Below are positions 17,318 through 31,805 of a DNA stretch of 64,000 bases, piece by piece; the first letter of the stretch is position 1; the number at the start of each line of letters is the position of its first letter. The notes beneath the pieces were generated by a model. It was not told the DNA's origin, did not search any database, and saw only the letters and a list, made by a program, of their open reading frames with translations. The translations under genes were made by a program, and so were the position numbers. Source of the stretch: Nocardia aurea (lineage in GTDB: Bacteria > Actinomycetota > Actinomycetes > Mycobacteriales > Mycobacteriaceae); NCBI RefSeq assembly GCF_003123685.1, contig NZ_QCYJ01000103.1:372001-436000 (forward strand), read 5' to 3'.

Positions 17318-18529
17318 TCAGCAGTTGCTCGGCGCGGATTCGCCGCGGAAGCGGGCGTCGAGCCAGCTCACCGCGGACGGAAAGCCGAGTACGGCGGTGG
17401 CGAGGTGATCGGGGCTCGGATACAGCTCGGACCAGAGCCTGACCCCGGCCTGGCAGTAGCGGCGATTGGTGCGGTCGACGGATTCGACCGGGATCAACGG
17501 GTCGGTCGGGGTGTGCCATTCGAAAACCGGCACGGTCGGCGTGCCGTCGAACAGTTCGAGGCTGTTCTCGCCACTGACCTGCCATACCCGCTCGTCGTCG
17601 ATCAGCGACGTGGTCGCGGCGAGCGCGCCCGCGCTCTGCATGGCGCCGAGCGCGATGAGCTCGTAGGTGCAGGCGTTGGCCATCGACGCTCGGATCTGCT
17701 TGCCCTGCTCGTTGAGCTGATCGCTGATCGGGAGCCGGTCGGGGTATTCGCGCTCCAACCCGAGCGCCGCGCCCATCGCCAGACCGAACATCGGGTGCGG
17801 CGCGAGGCCCAGCCCGCGGGCCATGAGATTGATATTCATCGGAACGCCGCCCGCCGCCGCGCCGACCAGACGCAGTTCGGGGGCGTATCGCGGTGCGAGC
17901 GCGGCGGCCCACGCGGTCGCCATACCGCCGCCGGAATAGCCGAGCATCGCGGCCGGGCTCTCGGCGAGGTCGAGTCGGGGAACGCGCTGCGCGGCGCGGA
18001 TTCCGTCCAGGGTGATCTGTCCGCCCAGCCGGGCCGCGCCGTAGGCGGCGGTGGGACCGAGGTGATCGGGCAGCGCGATACTCCACCCGCGCAGCAGCAT
18101 GGTGTTGAGCAGCGGGACGGCGCGGTAGAGCAGATTCGGGTCGTAGTCGTAGAGCCCGTGATAGACCGAGCATCGGGTGCCGAGACCGTTGATGATGTGC
18201 TGATACGACAGCAGGGGAGCCCCCGGCCGGTGATCGGCGGGGGTCAGCACCGTCGTGGTCGCCGCGATCGGTCGGCCCTGGGAGTTCGTCGAGCGGAATT
18301 TGATCAGGGTGACCGTCGCGGTCGGGAAATACGGCAGCGGCGGCTCGGAACGCGTATCGATGACGTCACCGGGCGCGGCGTCGGCGATGCCCGCGGGTGT
18401 GGCGAAGAAGGGGTCGGGGTCCGGGTCCGGATAGACGGGCTGGGCCATGGCCTGGCTCTGGCTGGTAAGGCCCGCCGCCGCGCCGATCATCAGCGCGCAG
18501 ATCAGGATTCGGGTCCTAGTGAGCTTCAT
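17318..18529 (-). CDS. Secretory lipase (LIP family), paralogue 2
   Basis: A 403-residue secreted lipase homologous along its length to the gene downstream. It has a signal peptide (about residues 8-28), the mature start PDPDPDPFFATPAGIADAAP, the elbow MLGYSGGGMATAW with Ser199, FEWHTPTDPLIPVESV and SPDHLATAVLGFPSAVSW near the C-terminus, and the same terminal APSNC. The start overlaps the stop of the upstream SDR gene by 14 bp, which implies translational coupling. The tandem pair is a clear local duplication. Confidence 0.9.
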   Translation of the reverse strand: MKLTRTRILICALMIGAAAGLTSQSQAMAQPVYPDPDPDPFFATPAGIADAAPGDVIDTRSEPPLPYFPTATVTLIKFRSTNSQGRPIAATTTVLTPADHRPGAPLLSYQHIINGLGTRCSVYHGLYDYDPNLLYRAVPLLNTMLLRGWSIALPDHLGPTAAYGAARLGGQITLDGIRAAQRVPRLDLAESPAAMLGYSGGGMATAWAAALAPRYAPELRLVGAAAGGVPMNINLMARGLGLAPHPMFGLAMGAALGLEREYPDRLPISDQLNEQGKQIRASMANACTYELIALGAMQSAGALAATTSLIDDERVWQVSGENSLELFDGTPTVPVFEWHTPTDPLIPVESVDRTNRRYCQAGVRLWSELYPSPDHLATAVLGFPSAVSWLDARFRGESAPSNC

Positions 18530-19439
18530 GGGCGGTCCCTGTGGCAGTAGGTGCTATCGGGAAGCGGAGGCCGGTGGCCCGCTCGGATTCCTCCCACAAC
18601 CGTTGCCGCAGTGCGGGATCGCGCGAGAGCGAACTCGACGGGGTCGCGGCGACCGGGCCTCGGGTGTGCATCAGCCTGGTCGGGCCCCAGTAGGTTCCCG
18701 GGTCGGCTTCCGGTGCGGTGGCCGCGAACAGCATCGATCGCGCCGCGGCCGCCCTGGACTGACCGACGAGCCCGATGAAGGGTTCGGCCACCAGATCCAG
18801 TGGCGTTCCGGTCCTGGCGACGAGCCCGGTGGGGGCGACTCCCGGATGGACCGCATAGGACCTGGTGGCCGAACCCGCGCGTTCCAGTCGGTCCTGTAAT
18901 TCGCGGGCGAACATCAGCGTCGCGAGTTTGGATTGCGCGTATGCGCCCGATCGGGAATAGCGGCGGCGTTCGAACTGTAAATCGTCCAGATGTAATGCGC
19001 GGATCCACTTGTGGGAAATGCTGGAAACCGACACGACGCGATCGGTGATGCGGTCCAGCAGTAGTCCGGTCAACGCGAAATGGCCCAGGTGGTTGACGCC
19101 GAACTGCATTTCGAAACCGTCCGCCGTCCTGGCGAACGGGATGTTCATCAGACCGGCATTGTTGATCAGAACATCGACTTCGCCACGCCGGTCGGCGAAT
19201 TCGCGGACCGAGGCGAGGTCGGCCAGTTCGAGTCGCTCGACGACGATATCGCCGTCGATGTCGCGCGCGAATTCGCGCGCCCGCTCGACGTCACGGCATG
19301 CCATCACCACCGTCGCCCCGCGGTCGGCGAGCGTCGCGGTGACGACTCGGCCGAGACCACCGTATGCCCCGGTGACGACGAAAGTTCGGCCCTGTTGGTC
19401 CGGTATCAGGCCGGGGGTCCACGTCATGGGGGCAGACAC
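18516..19439 (-). CDS. Short-chain dehydrogenase/reductase, retinol-dehydrogenase-like
   Basis: A 307-residue classical SDR. The cofactor motif is FVVTGAYGGLGRVV (TGxxxGxG, residues 23-30) and CRD at about 48-50 fits NADP binding. NNAG is at about residues 93-96, and the catalytic Ser lies near 139-140 with Tyr167 and Lys171 (SGAYAQSKLA). Extended members of this group act on hydrophobic ketones or alcohols. It heads a minus-strand operon with two lipases and is divergent from the PKS operon across a 294-bp spacer. A role in tailoring the PKS product is possible but unproven. Confidence 0.88.
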   Translation of the reverse strand: MSAPMTWTPGLIPDQQGRTFVVTGAYGGLGRVVTATLADRGATVVMACRDVERAREFARDIDGDIVVERLELADLASVREFADRRGEVDVLINNAGLMNIPFARTADGFEMQFGVNHLGHFALTGLLLDRITDRVVSVSSISHKWIRALHLDDLQFERRRYSRSGAYAQSKLATLMFARELQDRLERAGSATRSYAVHPGVAPTGLVARTGTPLDLVAEPFIGLVGQSRAAAARSMLFAATAPEADPGTYWGPTRLMHTRGPVAATPSSSLSRDPALRQRLWEESERATGLRFPIAPTATGTAHEAH

Positions 19440-19531
19440 TATGGCAGCCTGCGAAACCCGAGCAATGGTTGCTGGGCAAGCCCCAGTGGCGTCGCACCCG
19501 CCATTGTTGTGTCTCCCAAATACCCTGATTG

Positions 19532-19544
19532 CGAATGCGATTCG
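19532..19544. promoter_or_regulatory. Inverted repeat in the SDR/PKS divergent spacer
   Basis: CGAAT and ATTCG flank GCG in the 294-bp spacer (19440-19733) between the divergent SDR operon and the PKS operon. The position suits an operator controlling both sides. The arms are short, so this may be chance. No convincing -35/-10 pair was seen in the spacer. Confidence 0.3.
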
Positions 19545-19733
19545 TCACGACCTGTCCTAGCCTGACGCACAGCGACACGGCAGCACACGCTGTATGTCGC
19601 ATCGGCGGTGTCATGCCGTCGCCGTCCGGCCGGTGCGACGCGATGGGGCCGGCGATTCGAATTCTGCCGCCGTCGTGTCTGGTTCCACGGTAATGACGCA
19701 TGCCGTTACCGCTGATGCAGGAGATGTTTGCCC

Positions 19734-26312
<6,579 letters not shown>

Positions 26313-26328
26313 AGGGCGAAGGGCGACC

Positions 26329-29300
26329 GTGGCGAACGAAGCCGAACTGCGCGACTATCTCAAACGCGCGGCACACACCATCAAGGAGACACGACAGCGT
26401 CTCGACGAGATCGAGTACCGGGCCCGCGAGCCGATCGCGGTCGTGGGGTCGGCCTGCCGGTTCCCCGGCGGCATCGACTCACCGGAGCTCCTGTGGGAGG
26501 CGCTGCTCGATGGCCGCGACCTGATCGGCGATATGCCGGACGATCGCGGCTGGGATATCGACGGGCTCTACGATCCCGACCCGGACAAATTCGCGAAGTC
26601 CTACACCAGGTCCGGGGGTTTCCTGGACCGGGCGGGCGCGTTCGACGCGGGGTTCTTCGGGATCGGTCCGCTCGAGGCGCGTGCCATGGATCCGCAGCAC
26701 CGACTGCTGCTCGAAGTGGCCTGGGAGGCGATCGAACGCGCCAGGATCGATCCGTCGACCCTGCGCGACGGACCGACCGGCGTATTCGTCGGGCTCAGCG
26801 AACAGGGGTACGGATTCGGTTCGGCCCAGCAGTGGGACGGCGCGGAGACCTATTTCTTCACCGGGAACTCCGCCGCGATGGCGGCGGGGCGGATCGCGTA
26901 TCTGCTCGGTCTCGAAGGTCCCGCGCTCACGGTGGACACCGCGTGTTCGTCGTCGCTGGTCGCCGTGCACCAGGCGGTGCAATCGCTGCGCCTGGGCGAA
27001 TGCGCGACCGCGCTGGCCGGTGGCGCGGCCGTGATCGCCACGCCCGCGCCGTTCGCGCTGTTCTCGCGGCAGCGGGCATTGGCGCCGGACGGACGCTGCA
27101 AGTCCTATGCCGCCGGCGCGGACGGCACGGCCTGGGGTGAGGGCGCGGGACTGATACTACTGGAACGACTTTCGGACGCGCGCGCCAACGGACATCCGAT
27201 CCTCGCGGTCATCAGGGGTTCGGCGATCAACGCCGACGGCGCGTCCAACGGACTGACCGCGCCGAGCGGGATCGCGCAGCGCCGGGTCATCCGGTCCGCG
27301 CTCGCGGCCTCGGGGCTCACCACCGCCGAGGTGGATGTCGTGGAAGGACACGGCACCGGAACGGTACTCGGCGATCCGGTCGAGGCCCAAGCCCTGCTCG
27401 CCACCTACGGTCGCGATCGCGGCGACAGTGCCCCGCTGCTGCTCGGTTCGATCAAATCCACTATGGGACACACCCAGTCCGCGGCGGGGGTGGCCGGGCT
27501 CATCAAGGTCATCGAAGCCCTGCGGCACGGCGTCGTCCCGGCGACCCTGCACGTGGATACCCCGACACCGCACGCGGATTGGGACGACACCGGAGTCCGG
27601 CTGGTCACCGAGCCGACGCCGTGGCCCGAGGTGGACCGGCCGCGCCGCGCGGCGGTGTCGTCCTTCGGGATCAGCGGCACCAATGCCCACGTAGTCGTCG
27701 AGCAGGCTACTGAAACGACCGCTGCCGCTGCCGCCGGCATCACCGATCCGCTGTCCGCGATCCGAGGTGGAGCCCCGACGGCGTGGGTGCTCTCGGCGAA
27801 ATCCGAAGCCGCGCTGCGGGAACAGGCCGCACGGCTGGCGCGCGTATCGCCCGCCGATCCCGTCGACATCGGGTACTCCCTGGTGCGCACCCGCGCACGA
27901 TTCGATCATCGCGCGGTGATCGTCGCGGGCGACGCCGACGAACTGCGACGCGGCGTGGACGCGCTCGCGGCGGGCACCCGCTCCGCGGCGCTGATTCGTG
28001 ACCGCCGTCGCGGCTCGGGGAAGATCGCCATGCTGTTGTCCGGCCAGGGCAGCCAGCACACCGGGATGGGACAGCGGCTCTACCGGACCTATCCGGTCTT
28101 CCGCGCCGCCTTCGACGAGGTGTGCGAGTTGTTCGCTCCGCGTCTCGAGCGCCCCCTGCGCGAGGTGATCTTCGACGCGGCGGCCGCGGATCTGCTCGGC
28201 CGCACCGATCACGCCCAGCCCGCGCTGTTCGCGATCGAGGTCGCGCTGTTCCGGTTGCTCGAATCCTGGGGGATGACACCGGATTACCTGGTGGGACATT
28301 CGATCGGGGAGTTGGCGGCCGCGCATCTGGCGGGGGTGCTGTCCCTGCCGGACGCCGTCACGATGGTCGCGGCCCGGGGGCGTCTCATGCTCGGTCTGCC
28401 GCGCGGGGCGATGACGGCGGTGCGGGCCTCCTACGACGATGTCGTCTCGGGTCTGGCCGAATCCGGGCTCGACGTCGCGATCGCGGCGAGCAACGGCCCC
28501 AATGCCACGGTGGTCTCCGGCACGCCCGAGGCGATCGAGGCCGCCGAACGGTATTGGCGAAGCCGGGGACGCCGGGTGAAACGCCTGGACACCGATCGCG
28601 CGTTCCATTCGCCGCAGGTGGAGGCGATACTCGACGAATTCGCCCGCGCCGTCGCGGATATCCGGTTCGCCGCGCCGGTCCTGCCGATCGTGTCCACGGT
28701 CACCGGGGCGCTGGCCGGACCCGCCGACATGTCCACGCGCGATTACTGGGTACGCCAGCTGCGCGAACCCGTGCGCTTCCACGACTGCCTGCGTCACGTC
28801 GCGGACACGGGCGTCTCGGTATTCCTGGAAGTGGGTCCGGCCGAGGTTCTCTCGGCCATGGTCTACGAGACGGTGACCGATCCCGAGACCGTCGCCGTCC
28901 CCGCGCTGCGACCCGGCCTCGACGAGGCGACCTCGGTCACCAGGGCCGCCGCCGCGGCGTGGGTGCGCGGGGTCGCGCTGGACTGGGTCGGCACCTACGC
29001 GGGCAGCGGTGCGCGCACCGTCGACCTGCCCACCTACGCCTTCCAACGCGAGGTGTACTGGGCGCAGACCGATCGTGCCGTGCTCACCGAACTGATCGGC
29101 GCGGAAGGCGCGCGGCTCGCCGTGGGCGCCGAGGTCCTCGGTCGGATCGACACCGCCGAGCGGGTCGGTGCCGCCGAACCCGCGATCGAGGTGGCCGAGG
29201 CGGAACGCGGGGAATACACCGTGCGACTGGTGATCTCGCAGATCCGCGAGATCCTGGTCGATCTGGCCGAAGACGATATCGCCCTCGACGCGACCATTCT

Positions 29301-29475
29301 GGAGATCGGCCTCACCTCGCTGTCGGCCCTGGAACTGCGGGCCAGGATCAACGCCGCCGCCGGGACGTCGATCACCCTCGAGGACCTCTTCCTGCATCCG
29401 ACCCCCCGAGCGCTCGCCGACCTGCTGGCCGACCGGCTCTGGCCCGCCGAACCGGTCGTCGTGGGCGCACCGTGA
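26329..29475 (+). CDS. Type I polyketide synthase, non-reducing module (KS-AT-ACP)
   Basis: A 1048-residue PKS starting at a GTG 16 bp after the first PKS. Residues 1-30 are a docking helix similar to that of its partner. KS (about 35-455) has Cys206 in DTACSSSL, His341 in EGHGTGT (Ala replaced by Gly) and His381 in STMGHTQ. AT (about 564-860) has Ser658 in GHSIGE and RAFH at 757-760, again malonyl-like. ACP (about 960-1035) has Ser997 in GLTSLSALELR, with Thr replacing the usual Asp. There are no KR, DH, ER or TE domains, so its product should be a beta-ketoacyl thioester left on the ACP. An AfsA homologue follows 21 bp later and may be the off-loading enzyme. Confidence 0.95.
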   Translation: MANEAELRDYLKRAAHTIKETRQRLDEIEYRAREPIAVVGSACRFPGGIDSPELLWEALLDGRDLIGDMPDDRGWDIDGLYDPDPDKFAKSYTRSGGFLDRAGAFDAGFFGIGPLEARAMDPQHRLLLEVAWEAIERARIDPSTLRDGPTGVFVGLSEQGYGFGSAQQWDGAETYFFTGNSAAMAAGRIAYLLGLEGPALTVDTACSSSLVAVHQAVQSLRLGECATALAGGAAVIATPAPFALFSRQRALAPDGRCKSYAAGADGTAWGEGAGLILLERLSDARANGHPILAVIRGSAINADGASNGLTAPSGIAQRRVIRSALAASGLTTAEVDVVEGHGTGTVLGDPVEAQALLATYGRDRGDSAPLLLGSIKSTMGHTQSAAGVAGLIKVIEALRHGVVPATLHVDTPTPHADWDDTGVRLVTEPTPWPEVDRPRRAAVSSFGISGTNAHVVVEQATETTAAAAAGITDPLSAIRGGAPTAWVLSAKSEAALREQAARLARVSPADPVDIGYSLVRTRARFDHRAVIVAGDADELRRGVDALAAGTRSAALIRDRRRGSGKIAMLLSGQGSQHTGMGQRLYRTYPVFRAAFDEVCELFAPRLERPLREVIFDAAAADLLGRTDHAQPALFAIEVALFRLLESWGMTPDYLVGHSIGELAAAHLAGVLSLPDAVTMVAARGRLMLGLPRGAMTAVRASYDDVVSGLAESGLDVAIAASNGPNATVVSGTPEAIEAAERYWRSRGRRVKRLDTDRAFHSPQVEAILDEFARAVADIRFAAPVLPIVSTVTGALAGPADMSTRDYWVRQLREPVRFHDCLRHVADTGVSVFLEVGPAEVLSAMVYETVTDPETVAVPALRPGLDEATSVTRAAAAAWVRGVALDWVGTYAGSGARTVDLPTYAFQREVYWAQTDRAVLTELIGAEGARLAVGAEVLGRIDTAERVGAAEPAIEVAEAERGEYTVRLVISQIREILVDLAEDDIALDATILEIGLTSLSALELRARINAAAGTSITLEDLFLHPTPRALADLLADRLWPAEPVVVGAP

Positions 29476-29496
29476 CACGAAGCCCGAGGTGAATCC

Positions 29497-30468
29497 ATGG
29501 ACAACCAGCTGACCAACGGGCGCACCGGCGTGCGCCGGGCTCTCGGCTTCGATCAGGCGGTGCCGCGTTCGCTCGCGCATCGCAATGCCGTCGCCGAGGT
29601 CTTCGTCACCGACACCGCCGCCGTCGGCGACGAATTCCTCGCGGCCGTGCAACTTCCGCGCGCGCACTCGCTGTGGTTCGACCGCCTGGTCACCTACCAC
29701 GATCCGCTGGCCGTGCTCGAGGCCGTCAGGCAGTCGCTGCTGGTCATCGGACAGCGGTACCTGGGTGTTCCGGTCGACGCACCGGCGAGCCTGCAACGCA
29801 TGGGTCTGTGCGTGGAGGATCTCAGCCTCTTCCACGACGACGAACGGGCCCCGCTCGAGGCCGTGGTGCGCATCCGCTCCGACCGCAACCCCGCCGATTC
29901 CGGATACTTCCGCGATATCTCGTTCGATGCCACCGCCACCGTCGACGGTGCGACGGCGATGACCGTGCACGGCGGCGGCATCGCCTTCCCCCGCGACGCC
30001 TACGACGAGCTACGCGCATTGCAACAGGACAGCCGCGACCCGGGCACGGTCACCCGGGTCGACCCACTCGACCCGAAGTTGCTGGGCCGCAGGGATCCGC
30101 GCAATATCGTCCTCGGCCGCGCGGGGGAGCGCCTGCTGCTCGTCGTCGACCAGCGTCACCCCAGTTTCTTCGACCACCCCTACGACCATGTGCCGGGCCC
30201 GCTGCTGATCGAGGCCTTCCGGCAGGCGGCGCTACTGGCCGCGACCGAGACGAACCAACTCGACGCGCCGATCGCCGCCGTCACCGAATTACGAGCCGAA
30301 TTCACCGAATTCATCGAACTCGACGCCGATATCGACTGCGTCACCGACATCGCGCCCGGATCGGCGCCCGGTTTCCCGCTGGTGTCGATCGGACTGCGCC
30401 AGTACGGCAAGCAGATCGCCCACGGCACCGTCGAGTTGTCGTCGTACCCGTCGATCACCCACCGATAG
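29497..30468 (+). CDS. AfsA-family butenolide/gamma-butyrolactone synthase homologue (tandem hotdog)
   Basis: A 323-residue protein with both AfsA repeats. The first has VPRSLAHRNAVAEVFV and LPRAHSLWF followed by YHDPLAVLEAVRQS. The second has RDPRNIVLGR, then HPSFFDHPYDHVPGPLLIEA and FRQAA. In Streptomyces, AfsA condenses a beta-ketoacyl-ACP with dihydroxyacetone phosphate and gives a butenolide precursor of A-factor. Related MmfL-type enzymes lead to furan signals. It follows a PKS lacking reductive and release domains and precedes an FAD enzyme by 13 bp, so the four genes read as one operon. The inferred role is capture and release of the PKS chain. The actual acceptor and product are unknown. 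Confidence 0.9.
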   Translation: MDNQLTNGRTGVRRALGFDQAVPRSLAHRNAVAEVFVTDTAAVGDEFLAAVQLPRAHSLWFDRLVTYHDPLAVLEAVRQSLLVIGQRYLGVPVDAPASLQRMGLCVEDLSLFHDDERAPLEAVVRIRSDRNPADSGYFRDISFDATATVDGATAMTVHGGGIAFPRDAYDELRALQQDSRDPGTVTRVDPLDPKLLGRRDPRNIVLGRAGERLLLVVDQRHPSFFDHPYDHVPGPLLIEAFRQAALLAATETNQLDAPIAAVTELRAEFTEFIELDADIDCVTDIAPGSAPGFPLVSIGLRQYGKQIAHGTVELSSYPSITHR

Positions 30469-30481
30469 GAACAGGAATCCC

Positions 30482-31783
30482 ATGAGGCGTACGCAGATAT
30501 CTCGCAGATTCGCCGTGGTCGGCGGTGGTATGTCCGGACTCGCCGCGGCCCATCGGCTCTACGAGGCGGGCCACCGGGTCGATCTCATCGAAGCCGACGG
30601 CGCACTCGGCGGCCGCATGGGCTTCGACATGCTGGGCGAGCGCCCGATCATGGTGGGTGGCAAGAATATCGGCCGCCGCTACACCCAGGTCAGGGCCTTC
30701 GTCGCGGCCATGGGCGGCGCCGAATACGAACCGTTCGGCATCAACAGTTCGCAGGTCATCGACGGCGAACTGACCACACTCGACAATCCCGGCGTGATCG
30801 GACTCGTCCGTCACCTGCTGCGCATCGGCACCCCCGCCGATGTGGTGACGATGCTGCGCTACGGCGCGCGGGTCCGGCTGTCCGCCCGCAACCGCTACCT
30901 CGGCTCGCCGTATTTCACCCGCGTCGGCGCGGCGCTCGACAACGCCACGCTCGACACCTACTTCACCCCGGGACTCGGCCGTCATGCCCTGCGGCCCATG
31001 AGTTTACGGCTCAACGCCGCCGAACCGGACGAAGTCCATCCGGGCACCTTCGGTGTGCACCTCGGCATGGTGATGGACCGCTACGACCAATTGGTGCGCG
31101 GTTTCCAGCCGATCGTCGACGATTTCGCGAGCCGGATCACTGTGCGACTCGACACCAGGGTCGATGGCATCGTGCTCGACGACGGTCACGTGCGCGGACT
31201 GACCCTGTCGAGCGGTGCGGGCGCTGCCACCCGCCAGGACTACGACGGCGTGGTGCTGGCGACCCCCGCGTTCGCGACGGCCGCGATCGTCGCCGACGGT
31301 CTGCCCGCGTTGGGCAAACTCCTCGGCGAGGTCGCCTACCATCCCTCCACCGTGGCCGTCGTCGAATACGACGGCGAGATGTTCACCAGCGCCGTGCGCT
31401 CGATCGCCTTCGACACCGGCCCGTGCAGCGCGGCCGGGGTCTACGGAATCGATGACCGCCACATCGTCCGCTACACGTTCAGCGGTGCGCAGGCGCGCCC
31501 GGTCCCGAGTTCGGGAGTCCTCGGCGCCTGGGTCGACGCCGCCGAGAAACAGGTCACCGATCACCTGAAAACCACGCCGCCGCAGCGTGTTCGGATGCGA
31601 ACACGCAGCTGGGAGGCCGCGCACTGCGCCTACGTCCCCGACCACGGTGAATTCCTCGCCCAGGTCGCGACCCAGGTCGCCGCCGTCCCCGGCCTGGAAC
31701 TGGCGGGTGACTACCTGCTCGGCGCGCAGCTGGAAGCCTGTTTCCGCTCCGGCGCGGCGGCCGCGCGTCGCTTGCGGGGCTGA
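30482..31783 (+). CDS. FAD-dependent oxidoreductase of the amine-oxidase / protoporphyrinogen-oxidase type
   Basis: A 433-residue flavoprotein. The N-terminal dinucleotide-binding motif is FAVVGGGMSGLAAAHRLYEA, followed by HRVDLIEADGALGGRMG, the GG-doublet and R of the amine oxidase/desaturase superfamily. A second FAD-binding segment near the C-terminus reads LELAGDYLLGAQLEACFRSG. No signal peptide or membrane segment is evident. It lies 13 bp after the AfsA homologue, in the same operon, so oxidation or desaturation of the butenolide/furan or acyl product is a reasonable guess. MmfH in the methylenomycin furan pathway provides a precedent for a flavin enzyme beside an AfsA homologue, but orthology is not claimed. 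Confidence 0.85.
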   Translation: MRRTQISRRFAVVGGGMSGLAAAHRLYEAGHRVDLIEADGALGGRMGFDMLGERPIMVGGKNIGRRYTQVRAFVAAMGGAEYEPFGINSSQVIDGELTTLDNPGVIGLVRHLLRIGTPADVVTMLRYGARVRLSARNRYLGSPYFTRVGAALDNATLDTYFTPGLGRHALRPMSLRLNAAEPDEVHPGTFGVHLGMVMDRYDQLVRGFQPIVDDFASRITVRLDTRVDGIVLDDGHVRGLTLSSGAGAATRQDYDGVVLATPAFATAAIVADGLPALGKLLGEVAYHPSTVAVVEYDGEMFTSAVRSIAFDTGPCSAAGVYGIDDRHIVRYTFSGAQARPVPSSGVLGAWVDAAEKQVTDHLKTTPPQRVRMRTRSWEAAHCAYVPDHGEFLAQVATQVAAVPGLELAGDYLLGAQLEACFRSGAAAARRLRG

Positions 31784-31798
31784 GCCCGCGCCGGGCTC
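31782..31798. terminator. Short hairpin between convergent FAD and MmpL genes
   Basis: GAGCCCG pairs with CGGGCTC around CGC, overlapping the stop of the FAD gene. The 22-bp gap between convergent genes has room for little else, so this may serve both transcripts. Confidence 0.45.
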
Positions 31799-31805
31799 GA
31801 CGGCG

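Noticed and set aside
27157..29970. Long minus-strand open frame opposite the second PKS and the AfsA homologue
   Set aside because: Same reason: antisense shadow of verified genes with no motif of its own.
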